Shown: positions 44,943 to 54,193 of the stretch, in pieces
Numbering within the stretch: the first letter of the stretch is position 1
How the letters are laid out: each line of letters begins with the position of its first letter
Assembly (NCBI RefSeq): GCF_019972155.1
Contig: NZ_BOVL01000009.1
Coordinates: 140,273-204,272, forward strand
DNA length: 64,000 bases
Reading direction: 5' to 3'
Source of the DNA: Bradyrhizobium sp. RD5-C2
GTDB lineage: Bacteria; Pseudomonadota; Alphaproteobacteria; Rhizobiales; Xanthobacteraceae
Notes under the pieces: generated by a model
The model's database searches: none
What the model saw: the letters and a program-made list of their open reading frames with translations, nothing else
What the model was told of the DNA's origin: nothing
Position numbers and translations under genes: made by a program

Positions 44943-46192
44943 GCCGCTGAAGGCCGCGTATAGATCAGGAACAGCACGATCCCGATGACCAGCGCGCCGG
45001 CGATGAACAGCAGCACCGCGGGCAGGCCGAACAGCGCCGCGACGCCCGCGGTGCTCGATTGCAGCAGCGCCGCGCCGAGGAAGAACGCGAGATTGACCGA
45101 CGACAACGCCTTACCGGTGTTCTGGGCGTCGACGAGTTGCCGCGTCATGCCGTAAATCAGCGGCTGCGCCGAGGTCGCAAACCCGATCAGGATCAGCAGC
45201 ACCAGATCATACTGCACCGGCATCACGGGGACACCTAGCAGGGTCGAGACCGGGAAATGCGGTGCGCCGGCGGCCATCACCACCAGCAGCAGCGCGGCGA
45301 CGGCATGGGTCGACGCCACCATGGTGCGGCGATGCCCGAACTTGCGATCGATGGCGCCGATACAGGCCGGGCCGATGATCATCGCCAGCGTGAACAGCCC
45401 GAGCACATTGCCGGCCTCGATGCGGCTCAGACCCTTCATATCCATCAGCCACGGGCCGCCCCACAGGCCGCGCAGCACCAGCGAGGCACCGAGCGACACC
45501 AGCGACAGCGCGATCAGTCCGCGCAGGCCGCGCGACAGGCCGAGCCGCAGCACCTCGGCCATCTGCTGCAAGGGCGAGGAATCATCCGCATGCGCCGCCG
45601 GCTGCCGCGGCACCAGCGCGAACACTGCGATCAGCACGACAATGCCGAAGCCGGCCGAGCCCCAGAAGCCGGCGCGCCAGCCGAACTGGTCGACCACGAA
45701 CGCCAGCGGGCTGGCCGACAGCAGCATGCCGATATTGCCGATCGACAGGATCAGGCCGGACCACAGGCCGAACTTCGCCGCCGACATCTGCTTGGCCGCC
45801 AGCGTCATCGGGCACATCAGCATGCCCGAGGTGGCAATGCCGAGCATCAGTTGCCCGAGCACGAAGCTCGCCGGCCCCGTGGCGAGCGCCGAGACCAGCG
45901 TCCCGACCACGGTACCTCCGAGCAGGCTCAGCGACACCGGCCGCACGCCGAAACGGTCCATCGCGGCGCCGACCGGGATTTGCGAGGCGGCAAAGGAGAA
46001 ATGATAGATCGAGGTGAGGCTCGCCAGCGCCTGCGGCGAGGTGCCGAAATCTCGCGCCATCAGATCGAGGCTGATCGCGGGGATCGTGCGCAACAGCGTC
46101 GACAGCATGTGGCCGGAGGCCAATGCCAGAAGTGCAAGGACCAGGGCGCGGAACCCGATCCCGGCTGCTTCCTTCGTCACCACGCCGTCCAT
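44939..46192 (-). CDS. Major facilitator superfamily transporter
   Basis: A 417-residue integral membrane transporter with about 12 helices. The PVGAAMDRFGVRPVSL loop between helices 2 and 3 is the MFS signature. It is convergent with and overlaps the anti-sigma gene by four bases at the stops. The substrate cannot be predicted from sequence. It stands alone on its strand, with a repeat element upstream of its start. Confidence 0.9.
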   Translation of the reverse strand: MDGVVTKEAAGIGFRALVLALLALASGHMLSTLLRTIPAISLDLMARDFGTSPQALASLTSIYHFSFAASQIPVGAAMDRFGVRPVSLSLLGGTVVGTLVSALATGPASFVLGQLMLGIATSGMLMCPMTLAAKQMSAAKFGLWSGLILSIGNIGMLLSASPLAFVVDQFGWRAGFWGSAGFGIVVLIAVFALVPRQPAAHADDSSPLQQMAEVLRLGLSRGLRGLIALSLVSLGASLVLRGLWGGPWLMDMKGLSRIEAGNVLGLFTLAMIIGPACIGAIDRKFGHRRTMVASTHAVAALLLVVMAAGAPHFPVSTLLGVPVMPVQYDLVLLILIGFATSAQPLIYGMTRQLVDAQNTGKALSSVNLAFFLGAALLQSSTAGVAALFGLPAVLLFIAGALVIGIVLFLIYTRPSAA

Positions 46193-46291
46193 GAGTAGCC
46201 CTCTCCCCGAGCAGTAAGGGGGACGGGCGTAACATTATTGGGACTGGGGCGCCAAGTTTGCGGGCAGAGCGGATTCGTTCTGCCGTCCTTG

Positions 46292-46412
46292 CCTCTCCCG
46301 CTTGCGGGGGAGGCCGGAGCGCATCGTCAGATGCGGTCCGGGTGGGGGTTCTCTCCACAATACGACTCGTGGAGGGAGCCCCCACCCCGGCCCTCCCCCG
46401 CAAGCGGGAGGG
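46292..46412. repeat. RIME-like intergenic mosaic element (CTCTCCCGC type)
   Basis: The left arm (46292-46316, CCTCTCCCGCTTGCGGG...) and right arm (46387-46412) are inverted and nearly complementary; the middle carries CCCCCACCCCGG-type inverted segments. Related elements are at 55197 and 58760. The design recalls the Rhizobium intergenic mosaic elements. Confidence 0.7.
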
Positions 46413-46439
46413 AGCACACTGTCTCGCGGTCAGACACTT

Positions 46440-47285
46440 CTACTGCTTATGGAACACCAGCGTGCGGAGCTCGATGCTCTCGCGCGGCGCGGCGTCCGCA
46501 GGCGTGGTCGGATCGACGAAGGCGGTATGCGGTCCAAACCGGGTCCGGCCGTCGGTCGCCGAGTCGTAGCATTTCAGCAGGATCGCCTCGTCCGGCGTCA
46601 TCTCGGGAATGTAGAACCAACGGTGGTTCGGGTTGTACTTCACCGAATAGGTCTCGCCGCTGCGGTTCGGATAGATCAGGTCGGAGGCGATCAGATCCTC
46701 CGGCGCGATCGTCGTGCCGTCGGCCATCGCGAGCGGTGAATCGCGCAAGGGACCTCGGATCGGACGCCACAGATTGATCACCTGGACGCGGCCCTTGACG
46801 AGTTGCTCGGCCTCGTCAGGCAAATGCTCGAACACCCTGTTGTGGCCGGAAATGGCGGTCTGGTCTACATGGACGCGGGTCGCGGGCTGCCGCGGTCCGC
46901 CGCCACGGATATCAGCCGCCCCCTCGACGCGCTTGCGCACGGTGTGATCGAAGATGAAGACGCGATCCGCCTTAAGCGTTGCCTTGAGGAAGGCCTCGAC
47001 GGCCGGGTAGTAGACGTTGCGCACTTCGTTGTCGTCGTAATAGTCCTTCACGAAGGTCGGATGCTTGACCAGCGCAAAGCCCTCGCGGTCGAGCGAGAAG
47101 CTGTCAGCGACCAGGCGCCCGTCAAAGATCGGAACGTTATGGGCTTCGGGCAGCGCGGTGGATTTGGGTTCGCCGGGCGGCGGATCGAAAGCGTAGGTCC
47201 GGGGCTTGCCCGGCGTCGGCGCGAGATAATTCAGTTCAGCAGTCACAAACGGCAGCGACTCGATACGAGTTTGTTGAAGGCCCAC
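46440..47285 (-). CDS. CmcJ/NvfI family oxygenase-like protein
   Basis: A 281-residue protein resembling the CmcJ/NvfI group, related to iron/2-oxoglutarate-type oxygenases of secondary metabolism. The HVDQTA motif (His-x-Asp) near residue 139 could supply two metal ligands, with a later His in FGPHTAF. The INLWRPIRGPLRDSPLAMAD segment is characteristic. The start is GTG with GGGAG six bases upstream. It is separated by 331 bases from the organosulfur operon, so the functional link is uncertain. Confidence 0.78.
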   Translation of the reverse strand: MGLQQTRIESLPFVTAELNYLAPTPGKPRTYAFDPPPGEPKSTALPEAHNVPIFDGRLVADSFSLDREGFALVKHPTFVKDYYDDNEVRNVYYPAVEAFLKATLKADRVFIFDHTVRKRVEGAADIRGGGPRQPATRVHVDQTAISGHNRVFEHLPDEAEQLVKGRVQVINLWRPIRGPLRDSPLAMADGTTIAPEDLIASDLIYPNRSGETYSVKYNPNHRWFYIPEMTPDEAILLKCYDSATDGRTRFGPHTAFVDPTTPADAAPRESIELRTLVFHKQ

Positions 47286-47616
47286 GGTGATCTCCCGGAC
47301 TCGATTGTTGGTGTATTTGATCTTGGCAGCGCCGGGAGGGTCGGCAAGGCCGCGGCGAAAATAGCAACGTTGTGGTTTTGGAAGGCGCGGAACGGGGAAA
47401 ATCCTTGCCGCGCGGCAGCCTGCGGACGAATGGATGTTTTCGAGATCACGGGTTCGTTAGCGGTGCAATCGTGCGACGTTGAACCGCTTCCACGCAGATG
47501 GTCCACATCTCCCGCTTGCAGCGGCCGCCTCTTCAGAAGTTGGGTAAGCCCTCCACGCCCGTCGTCCTGGCGAAAGCCAGGACGACGCTGAATGTTTGGC
47601 GTCGCTTGCAAATTGC
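47286..47616. other. Intergenic region with one hairpin repeat
   Basis: No gene is convincing here. The stretch carries the promoter side of the CmcJ-type gene and, at 47560-47587, a repeat hairpin. Confidence 0.6.
47560..47587. repeat. Single-hairpin CGTCGTCC element, possible terminator
   Basis: CGTCGTCCTGG and CCAGGACGACG form a perfect 11-bp stem with a 6-base loop. It is one arm of the longer elements at 23238 and 36252. It lies 30 bases beyond the operon's last stop codon and may end its transcript. Confidence 0.65.
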
Positions 47617-48558
47617 CTACAGCCCCGCGCCCTTCTCGACGGCCGCCGCAAACGAGCGATCGACAACATCGGCGGCGTTGATCTTCTGCCGGATCAGGCC
47701 CCAGCGGTCGTAGAGGTCGATGGTCTTCTGCTCGTCGGCCACCACGCTGTCGTCGATCGGCGCGATGCGGATCTTGGCCCGTGTCAGCCAGTTCAGCGGC
47801 ACCGCGGGCGGGATGTTCATCAGCCTGCCCCAGGTCGCAGCATAACCTTCGACATTGTTCTGCGACCATGCGCGCGCGGCCGCGAGGCGACGCACGAAAT
47901 CCTCGAGCTCGGCGCGCTTGTCCTTGATCGCGTCCGGATGTGCGACCTGGAAGCCGAGACCCGGCGTGAGGCCGTCGGCCGTGATGACGAGGCGCGACTT
48001 GAACAGCACCTCCTCCTGGCTGACGTAAGGCTCCCAGGTCGACCAGGCATCGACCGAGCCTTGCGTGTAGGCGACCTTGGCATCCGACGGTGCCAGGAAC
48101 ACGATCTGGACGTCGCTGGCCTGCCATCCCCTGGACTCCAGCGCCGCGAGGATCAGCTGATGCCCGATCGAGCCGCGGCCGGTTGCGATCTTCTTGCCGC
48201 GCAGATCGTCGAAACTTTTCATCGCGGAATTCTCAGGCACCACGATCGCAAGCCCTGCCCGCGATTGCCGCACGGCGGCAATCGCCTTGATCGGGATCTT
48301 GGCGGCGGCCGCAAACGTGAACGGCGCGTCGCCGACCAGGCCGGTGTCGATCGCGCCCGCCCCGAGCGCCTCGAGCAGCGGCGCCGCGGCGGCGAACTCC
48401 TTCCATTCGATCTTGTAGGGGACGTCCTTGAGCACGCCGGCCGCTTCCATCACGGCCTGCGAATTGCCCTTCTGGTCGCCGACGCGCAGCGTGGTCTGCG
48501 CGAAGGCCGGTTCGATGACGGCGAGCGCGAGCGCCGCCGCAACAATGAGACGGATCAT
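47617..48558 (-). CDS. ABC transporter substrate-binding protein, SsuA-like (second of the operon)
   Basis: A 313-residue periplasmic protein of the aliphatic sulfonate/nitrate binding family, with a signal peptide ending near AFA-Q. The LRVGDQKGNSQAVMEAAG opening and SVDAWSTWEPYVSQEE stretch are SsuA-like. It is clearly paralogous to the gene at 54194. Its start overlaps the SsuD-like stop by four bases. It is the last gene of the operon, which already begins with a different binding protein. Its own permease is presumably the one upstream. Confidence 0.88.
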   Translation of the reverse strand: MIRLIVAAALALAVIEPAFAQTTLRVGDQKGNSQAVMEAAGVLKDVPYKIEWKEFAAAAPLLEALGAGAIDTGLVGDAPFTFAAAAKIPIKAIAAVRQSRAGLAIVVPENSAMKSFDDLRGKKIATGRGSIGHQLILAALESRGWQASDVQIVFLAPSDAKVAYTQGSVDAWSTWEPYVSQEEVLFKSRLVITADGLTPGLGFQVAHPDAIKDKRAELEDFVRRLAAARAWSQNNVEGYAATWGRLMNIPPAVPLNWLTRAKIRIAPIDDSVVADEQKTIDLYDRWGLIRQKINAADVVDRSFAAAVEKGAGL

Positions 48559-49649
48559 TCGGCGGCGATCCCCCGCTGCTGGTCGCGCGCTTCGATCAGC
48601 TTGCGGGTCAGCGGGATCAGCTCGCGGCCATAGTCGATGGCATCGACCAGCGGATCGAAGCCGCGGATCAGGAAGTGGCTGACGCCGAGATCGTAGTAGT
48701 CGGCGAACACTTCGGCGACCTGTTCGGGCGTGCCGACCAGCGCTGTCGTGTTGCTGTTGGCGCCGGTGAGCTTTGCGATCTCGGTCCACAGCCGCTTGTC
48801 GATCCGCGTGCCCTGATCGGCCAGCGCCAGCAGCCGCTTGGCGCCGTCGGTCGCATGATTGGGCCGGCGGTAGCCGGTCTGATCCTGCAACGCAGTGGCG
48901 CGCGCGAGGATATGCTCCGCCTTCGCCCACGCCTTCTCCTCGGTGTCGGCCAGGATCGGCCGCACCGACAGGCTGAAGCGCGGCGTCGGGCGGCCGTGCT
49001 TGGCCGCGGCCGCGCGCACCCGCGCGGTGACGTCACGCACCTGGGCGTAGGATTCGCCCCACAGTGCGAACGTATCGGCGTGCTTGCCGGCGACCTCGAC
49101 CGCGGCATCCGAGCCGCCGCCGACGAAGGTGTAGATGCCACCCTTCTGCAGCGGCTTCACCTGGGAGAAGCCGTTCTCGACGTTGTAATACTTGCCGCTG
49201 TAGTTGAACGGCTTCTCGCTGGTCCATTCCAGCCGCACCACGTCGAGGAATTCGTCGGTGCGGGCGTAGCGCTCGTCCTTGTCGTCGAGCGTGTTGCCGT
49301 CCTGGCGCAGCTCGATGGCGTTGCCGCCGGTGATGACGTGCAGCGAGACCCGCCCGCCATAGAACTGATCCAGCGTCGCAAGCTGGCGCGCCAAGAGCGT
49401 CGGCGCGGTGAAGCCGGGCCGCTGCGCGATCATCACCTTGAGCTGCTTGGTGATGGTCAGGACATGCTGCGCGACCTGCAGCGCGTCCGGCGTGGTCGAG
49501 TGGAACGCGAGCAGCGCGCGATCGAAGCCCGCCAGCTCATGGGCCTTGGCGACGGTCTCGATATACGGCGGATCGAGCACCGGGCCTGAGCGGACGATGG
49601 TCTCGGAGGCATTGTTGTTGGTGATGAAGCCGATGAACTCGACCGGCAT
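48555..49649 (-). CDS. LLM-class flavin monooxygenase, alkanesulfonate monooxygenase (SsuD)-like
   Basis: A 364-residue bacterial-luciferase-fold monooxygenase. The segments IAQRPGFTAPTLLARQLATL and RVSLHVITGGNAIELRQDGN are typical of SsuD, which uses reduced FMN and oxygen to release sulfite from alkanesulfonates. A flavin reductase partner is absent from the window. The start at 49649 (MPVEFIGF) is preferred over an upstream extension of poor quality. It lies in the operon with sulfonate-type transport genes, 32 bases after the acyl-CoA-dehydrogenase-like gene. Confidence 0.9.
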   Translation of the reverse strand: MPVEFIGFITNNNASETIVRSGPVLDPPYIETVAKAHELAGFDRALLAFHSTTPDALQVAQHVLTITKQLKVMIAQRPGFTAPTLLARQLATLDQFYGGRVSLHVITGGNAIELRQDGNTLDDKDERYARTDEFLDVVRLEWTSEKPFNYSGKYYNVENGFSQVKPLQKGGIYTFVGGGSDAAVEVAGKHADTFALWGESYAQVRDVTARVRAAAAKHGRPTPRFSLSVRPILADTEEKAWAKAEHILARATALQDQTGYRRPNHATDGAKRLLALADQGTRIDKRLWTEIAKLTGANSNTTALVGTPEQVAEVFADYYDLGVSHFLIRGFDPLVDAIDYGRELIPLTRKLIEARDQQRGIAAE

Positions 49650-49681
49650 GACTGACAACTCCGTTGTTGTTGGCTGTTGTT

Positions 49682-50854
49682 TCAGACGCCCAGCACGGAA
49701 CGTCCGGCGGAGACACGGGTGGCATCGTCTTGCGGGGTATGGACACGGCCGCACAGCACGTCACGGTAATGCCGCTCCAGCGGATTGGTGCGCGACAGGC
49801 CGTGGTTGCTGGTCAGCGACAAGGCATCCTCCACCACTGCTGCGGCGTTATTGGTCACCGTCAGCTTGATGATGTTAGACTCGATCGCGGACAGCGGGAA
49901 GCCGTTATCGAAATCGGCGGCAAAGCTGTCGATCAGGCGGGCATTGACGGCAAGACGCGCTTCGATGCCGCCGACGACCTCCTGCATGCGCAGCAGCGTC
50001 GCCAGCGGCGCGCCGAGATTGGCGGGCACCCGCTCCTTGAGGAATTTGACCAGCCAGTCGCGGGCAGCGCGCGCGATGCCGTCATAGATCGCGGCGACGA
50101 AGATCGCATGCACGGTGGCCTGGGTGACATCAGGAACCTTCCAGTCGTCGGGCCTGCGAACGTCGATCTCGTAATCCAGCGGAAACACCACGTCGTCGAA
50201 GACCACGGTGTGGCTGCCGCTGGCGCGGAGGCCAAGATGATCCCAGGTCTCCTCGATCCGCGTTCCCGGCAGGCCGGCGGGAACCAGAAACAATCCGACA
50301 CGGGCGTCCTGCTCGTCGGTCTTCGCCCACACCGAATACCATTTCAGGATCGGCGCACCGGTCGAATAGATCTTGCGGCCGGTCAGCCGCCAGCCGGTCT
50401 CGGTGCGGCGCGCCGTGGTCGCCGGCAGGCCGCCGCGCGCGGGCGAGCCGAGCTCGGGCTCGACGCGCAACGCATTGATCAGTGCGACGCTCTCGATCGT
50501 CTCCTTTGCGAGCTTGCGCGACAGCCGCGCGGGCCAGCGCGTGCTGCGCGCCATCACCAGATGCTGGATGTAGTGCATCGACTGCACCAGCGCGGTCGAC
50601 GGATCGGCCTTGCCGATGATGCCGAGCACACGCGTGGCATCGCGCGCGCCCGCCCCGCCTCCGCCGAGCGCGACGGGCACGGTCAGCGCCAGCAGGCCTT
50701 CGCGCGACAGGTCGGCGAAGTTCTCGAACGGAAAGCTGGCGTCGCGATCATGCGCGGGGGCACGCGCGGCAAACACCTCGGCGAGCCGCAACGCGGGCGC
50801 GATGTGTTCAGACTCGTTCGCCGGCGGCAGCTCCCGCGCCGCGGTCGTCACCAT
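49682..50854 (-). CDS. Acyl-CoA dehydrogenase-fold monooxygenase (SfnB/DszC-like)
   Basis: A 390-residue acyl-CoA dehydrogenase-fold protein. In this neighbourhood the likely role is that of the SfnB/DszC flavin monooxygenases that act on organosulfur compounds, not fatty acid oxidation. Visible features are the GTRIEETWDHLGLRASGSHT segment and the four-helix C-terminus. It overlaps the ATPase stop by seven bases, showing tight coupling to the importer. The exact substrate is unknown, and an ordinary dehydrogenase role cannot be excluded. Confidence 0.83.
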   Translation of the reverse strand: MVTTAARELPPANESEHIAPALRLAEVFAARAPAHDRDASFPFENFADLSREGLLALTVPVALGGGGAGARDATRVLGIIGKADPSTALVQSMHYIQHLVMARSTRWPARLSRKLAKETIESVALINALRVEPELGSPARGGLPATTARRTETGWRLTGRKIYSTGAPILKWYSVWAKTDEQDARVGLFLVPAGLPGTRIEETWDHLGLRASGSHTVVFDDVVFPLDYEIDVRRPDDWKVPDVTQATVHAIFVAAIYDGIARAARDWLVKFLKERVPANLGAPLATLLRMQEVVGGIEARLAVNARLIDSFAADFDNGFPLSAIESNIIKLTVTNNAAAVVEDALSLTSNHGLSRTNPLERHYRDVLCGRVHTPQDDATRVSAGRSVLGV

Positions 50855-51645
50855 GTCGCCTCCAGTCCGAGCAGGCCGAGGATCTGCTTGCGCAGATCGG
50901 CCAGATAAGGATCGCCGCGATGCCGAGGGTATGGCCGGGCGACGGCGATGTCGGCCTTGATCCGCGCCGGCCGATCGGAGAGCACGATGACGCGGTTGGC
51001 GAGCACCAGCGCTTCCTCGACGTCATGGGTGACGAGCAGCGTGGTGAAACCCTTGCGCTGCCACAGCGCCACGAGCTCGGATTGCATCGCGATCCGCGTC
51101 AGCGAGTCGAGCTTGCCGAGCGGCTCGTCAAGCACCAGAATCTTCGGATCATTGACCAGCGCGCGCGCCAGCGCCACGCGCTGCGCCATGCCGCCGGAGA
51201 GCTGGTGCGGATAGGCGTTGCGGAACGACGACAGCCCGACCAGCTCGATCACGGCGTCGACCCGATGCCGCTGCGGCTTCAGGATGCCCTGCGCTTCCAG
51301 CCCGAGTGCGACATTGTCCCACACCGATCGCCACGGAAACAACGTCGGGTCCTGGAACACGACGACGCGTGACGGATGCGGGCCACTGATGCGGACTTCA
51401 TCCTCGCGCAACGAACCGCTGCGCGGCTTCTCCAGCCCCGCGACCAGCCGCAGCAAAGTGGACTTGCCACAGCCGGACGGGCCGAGCAGCGCGACGAACT
51501 CGCCAGGCGCGATCGACAGGTTCACTTTGTCGAGCACCGGCAGCACGGCGCCGTCGATATCGAAGGCATGGCTGACGCCTTCGATGTCCAGCTCGGCGCC
51601 GACCGCGGGATAGGTGATCGCTTCAGCGGCGGACTGCACTACCAT
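50848..51645 (-). CDS. ABC transporter ATP-binding protein, SsuB/TauB-like
   Basis: A 265-residue ATPase. Walker A is GPSGCGKST, the signature is LSGGMAQR, Walker B is ILVLDEPLGKLD, and the switch His is in LLVTHDVEEAL. It belongs to the nitrate/sulfonate/taurine group. It overlaps the permease by seven bases and the following monooxygenase gene by seven bases. Confidence 0.93.
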   Translation of the reverse strand: MVVQSAAEAITYPAVGAELDIEGVSHAFDIDGAVLPVLDKVNLSIAPGEFVALLGPSGCGKSTLLRLVAGLEKPRSGSLREDEVRISGPHPSRVVVFQDPTLFPWRSVWDNVALGLEAQGILKPQRHRVDAVIELVGLSSFRNAYPHQLSGGMAQRVALARALVNDPKILVLDEPLGKLDSLTRIAMQSELVALWQRKGFTTLLVTHDVEEALVLANRVIVLSDRPARIKADIAVARPYPRHRGDPYLADLRKQILGLLGLEATW

Positions 51646-52655
51646 TTGACGACACCCTTCTGCCAGACCAGCAGGCGATCACGGGTGCGGAACAGCAGTG
51701 TGATCGCACCGGAGCAGAGCAGCGACATCACGATCAGCGCCGCATACATATTGGCATAGGCCGCCCAGCCCTGCGCCCATTGCAGGTACCAGCCGAGCCC
51801 GGCCTTGACGCCGATCATCTCGGCGACCACGAGCACGGCAAACGACGAACCGAGCCCCATGAACAGGCCGACGAACACATGCGGCAGCGCGGCCGGGATT
51901 GCGACCTTCAGCACCAGGAACGACGGCTTGGCGCCGAGCGTACGCGCGACGTCGTAATAGGCGGTGCTGACGCTCGCCACACCCGACCAGGTCAGCACCG
52001 TCACTGGAAATCCGGTGGCGAGCGCGATCAGGAAGGTCGAGGCGCTCCAGCTCGACGGGAAGGTGAAGAACGCGATCGGCAGCCAGGCGGTCGCCGGCAG
52101 CGGGCCGATGAAGCGCAGCACCGGGTGCACCCAGTAGCCGATCTTCTGCGACCAGCCGATCGAGACGCCCGTCACAAAGCCGATGGTCGCACCAATGATG
52201 TAGCCGCCGAGTTGCAGCTTGATCGAGGCGAACACGCTGTCGAGCAGCTTCGGCAGGTCGTCGGTATAGACCTCGAGGATCGACTGCGGCGGCGGGAAGA
52301 ACGGCAGCGGCAGCCAGGCGAATTTCGCGGTGGCGACCTCCCACAGCGTGACGAACGCGCCGAACGCCACCAGCCATGGCGCGCGCTTGCGCAACGCCTG
52401 CCCGGCGCTGCCGAGATAATCCGCGCTGAATGTGCCGAACAGGATGAAGGCCGCGATGACGATTGCACCGATCGCAAGCGACTCCGTCCGCGACCAGTCG
52501 CCGACATCGGGCCAATAGAGGCACGAAAGGCCGAACGCCAGCCAGGCAAGGCTCGCCGCAAGGCCAACGCCATAGCTGCCGGAGAGATTCGCGAACGTGA
52601 CCGCGGCGCGCGGCGCGGCCGCGGTCGTCGCATCAGACACTGAATACGTCGACAT
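51639..52655 (-). CDS. ABC transporter permease, SsuC/TauC-like
   Basis: A 338-residue permease with an N-terminal extension containing extra hydrophobic segments, followed by the usual six helices. The EAA-type loop is in YYDVARTLGAKPSFLVLKVAIP. SsuC proteins are usually about 260-280 residues, so the N-terminal part of about 75 residues with two helices (ASLAWLAFGLSCLYW and IGAIVIAAFILFGTF) is longer than normal. It overlaps the binding-protein gene by 23 bases. Confidence 0.9.
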   Translation of the reverse strand: MSTYSVSDATTAAAPRAAVTFANLSGSYGVGLAASLAWLAFGLSCLYWPDVGDWSRTESLAIGAIVIAAFILFGTFSADYLGSAGQALRKRAPWLVAFGAFVTLWEVATAKFAWLPLPFFPPPQSILEVYTDDLPKLLDSVFASIKLQLGGYIIGATIGFVTGVSIGWSQKIGYWVHPVLRFIGPLPATAWLPIAFFTFPSSWSASTFLIALATGFPVTVLTWSGVASVSTAYYDVARTLGAKPSFLVLKVAIPAALPHVFVGLFMGLGSSFAVLVVAEMIGVKAGLGWYLQWAQGWAAYANMYAALIVMSLLCSGAITLLFRTRDRLLVWQKGVVKW

Positions 52656-53724
52656 AGATCCGCTCCGCGAATTTGGCCGTGTCGGTGCTCTGCTTGAATA
52701 CCTGCACCGATTTCAGGTCGTCGGCGTAGCCCTTCAGCTCGCGCTTTAGCACCTCGCCGGTGGGATGATGGTGGTGGGTGTGGTAGCGCGCCATCGCCTC
52801 GAGATCTGCGAGGCTCGCCGCCTTCGGCGCATAGGGCTGGAACGATTTTGCCGCCTTGTCCGGATTCTGCGAGGTGAACATCGCGGCATCGAGCAGCGCT
52901 TGGGTGATGGCGCGCGCCACATGCGGCTCTTCCCGCACCAGACTGCCACGCAGGCCGACGATGCAGCAGCTCTTGTCGCGGTACTCGCCGTCGAGGTTGG
53001 AGGCGACCTCCTTGTACTGCGCGTCCTTCAGCCAGAGATAGGCCAGCGGATCCGACGACAGGAAGGCCTGCACCTCGCCCTTCTCGACCGCAACGTTCAA
53101 CAGATTGCCGGGATAGGCGCGCCAGTCGACGTCCTTGACCGGGTCGATGCCGAGCTTGGAGAGCTGAATCGAGAAGAAGTTCTTGTCGGGACCTGCGAGA
53201 TCGCCGACCGCGACGATCTTGCCCTTGAGGTCGGCAAGTTTGCCGACGCCGGAGTTGGTGCGGGTCAGGACGCGCATGCAGCCGCCATGGGTGCCGGCGG
53301 CGATCTTGACGTCAAAGCCCTGCTCGAGCGGTTTCAACCAGCGCAGCGCCATGCCGAGCCCGGCGTCGCTCTTGCCGGTGGCGATCGCCTCCAGCAGCTG
53401 GTCGGTCGAGCCGGAATAGTTGACGAGCTCGACGTCGAGATTCTGCTTCTGGAAGAAGCCGTGGTCGATCGCGACCGGCAGCGGCGCGAGGCAAACCGCG
53501 CCGGCGTTCCAGGACAGCTTCAGCTTGCGCGGCGCGCCGGTCAGCGGCGGCGCATCGGAGGCGGTTTTGCAGATCGGGAATTCGGAGAAATCGATCGCCG
53601 ATGCGACCGGGCGCGGCGCGAACGCCTGCGCACTATAGGCGCCGATCGGCGCGGCAAAGGCTGCGGCGGCGCCTGCACGCAGCAGGGTGCGGCGATCCAT
53701 CACCGTCTTCTTGTTCGTCGACAT
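52633..53724 (-). CDS. ABC transporter substrate-binding protein, SsuA/TauA-like (first of the operon)
   Basis: A 363-residue periplasmic binding protein with a Tat-type signal (DRRTLLRAGAAAAFAAP, cleaved near AFA). The SWNAGAVCLAPLPVAIDHGF and DLKGKIVAVGDLAGPDKNFF segments fit the nitrate/sulfonate/taurine family. A His-rich patch is near the end (YHTHHHH). The start is ATG 53724 with AGGAG five bases upstream; GTG 53730 and ATG 53727 are alternatives. It is the first gene of the leftward operon. It is distinct in sequence from the two SsuA-like paralogues at 47617 and 54194. Confidence 0.9.
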   Translation of the reverse strand: MSTNKKTVMDRRTLLRAGAAAAFAAPIGAYSAQAFAPRPVASAIDFSEFPICKTASDAPPLTGAPRKLKLSWNAGAVCLAPLPVAIDHGFFQKQNLDVELVNYSGSTDQLLEAIATGKSDAGLGMALRWLKPLEQGFDVKIAAGTHGGCMRVLTRTNSGVGKLADLKGKIVAVGDLAGPDKNFFSIQLSKLGIDPVKDVDWRAYPGNLLNVAVEKGEVQAFLSSDPLAYLWLKDAQYKEVASNLDGEYRDKSCCIVGLRGSLVREEPHVARAITQALLDAAMFTSQNPDKAAKSFQPYAPKAASLADLEAMARYHTHHHHPTGEVLKRELKGYADDLKSVQVFKQSTDTAKFAERIYVDVFSV

Positions 53725-53730
53725 CATCAC

Positions 53731-54193
53731 TCCTGCATTTCGGCAAGGCTCCGCCCCACGCGCAAGACGTGTCCGTCTGCGCGCCCCGTCGTTCGAAGCT
53801 CATGGTTTAGAAAAAAGCGGATTTCTCCGGCGCTATTGCCCTCAAAGCAATGCGCAAATGATGCGGCGCGACAAGTTCACCGTCAATGAAATGGAATTTC
53901 GAATGTGGCCAGTGCGGCAGCTGATCTCTCCACGATCGCAGCGCACGACGATGAAAGGATTTTCGCTGCTGTCGCGGCGCAGACGTGCAACAGAACGGCA
54001 TCGATTGCACCAAATTTGAGCGAAACATCGCCGCTTGCGCGATGTCTTCTACGCATGACGGTCCGGCGAGATCATCTTTGCTGCGCGCGGACTGATTTCA
54101 GTTTTCCGTTTTGTTGACGGCGAGCGGCTTGCTCATAGACTTGATCGAACGCTGCCGCGCTTTCCGACGAGCAGCGAATGAATCAGGAAGAAA
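53731..54193. other. Divergent promoter region, no gene seen
   Basis: This 463-base gap separates the divergent binding-protein genes. Its base composition is more A/T-rich than the flanks and no open frame has gene-like sequence. It probably holds promoters for both transcription units and regulator sites. Confidence 0.6.
54114..54141 (+). promoter_or_regulatory. Candidate sigma-70 promoter for the divergent SsuA-like gene
   Basis: -35 TTGACG (54114-54119), a 16-base spacer and -10 TAGACT (54136-54141). The start would fall about 45 bases before the ATG. Confidence 0.4.

Noticed and set aside
53905..54117. 70-residue frame in the gap between divergent binding proteins
   Set aside because: Low gene-like quality, no ribosome site and a position over the likely promoters.
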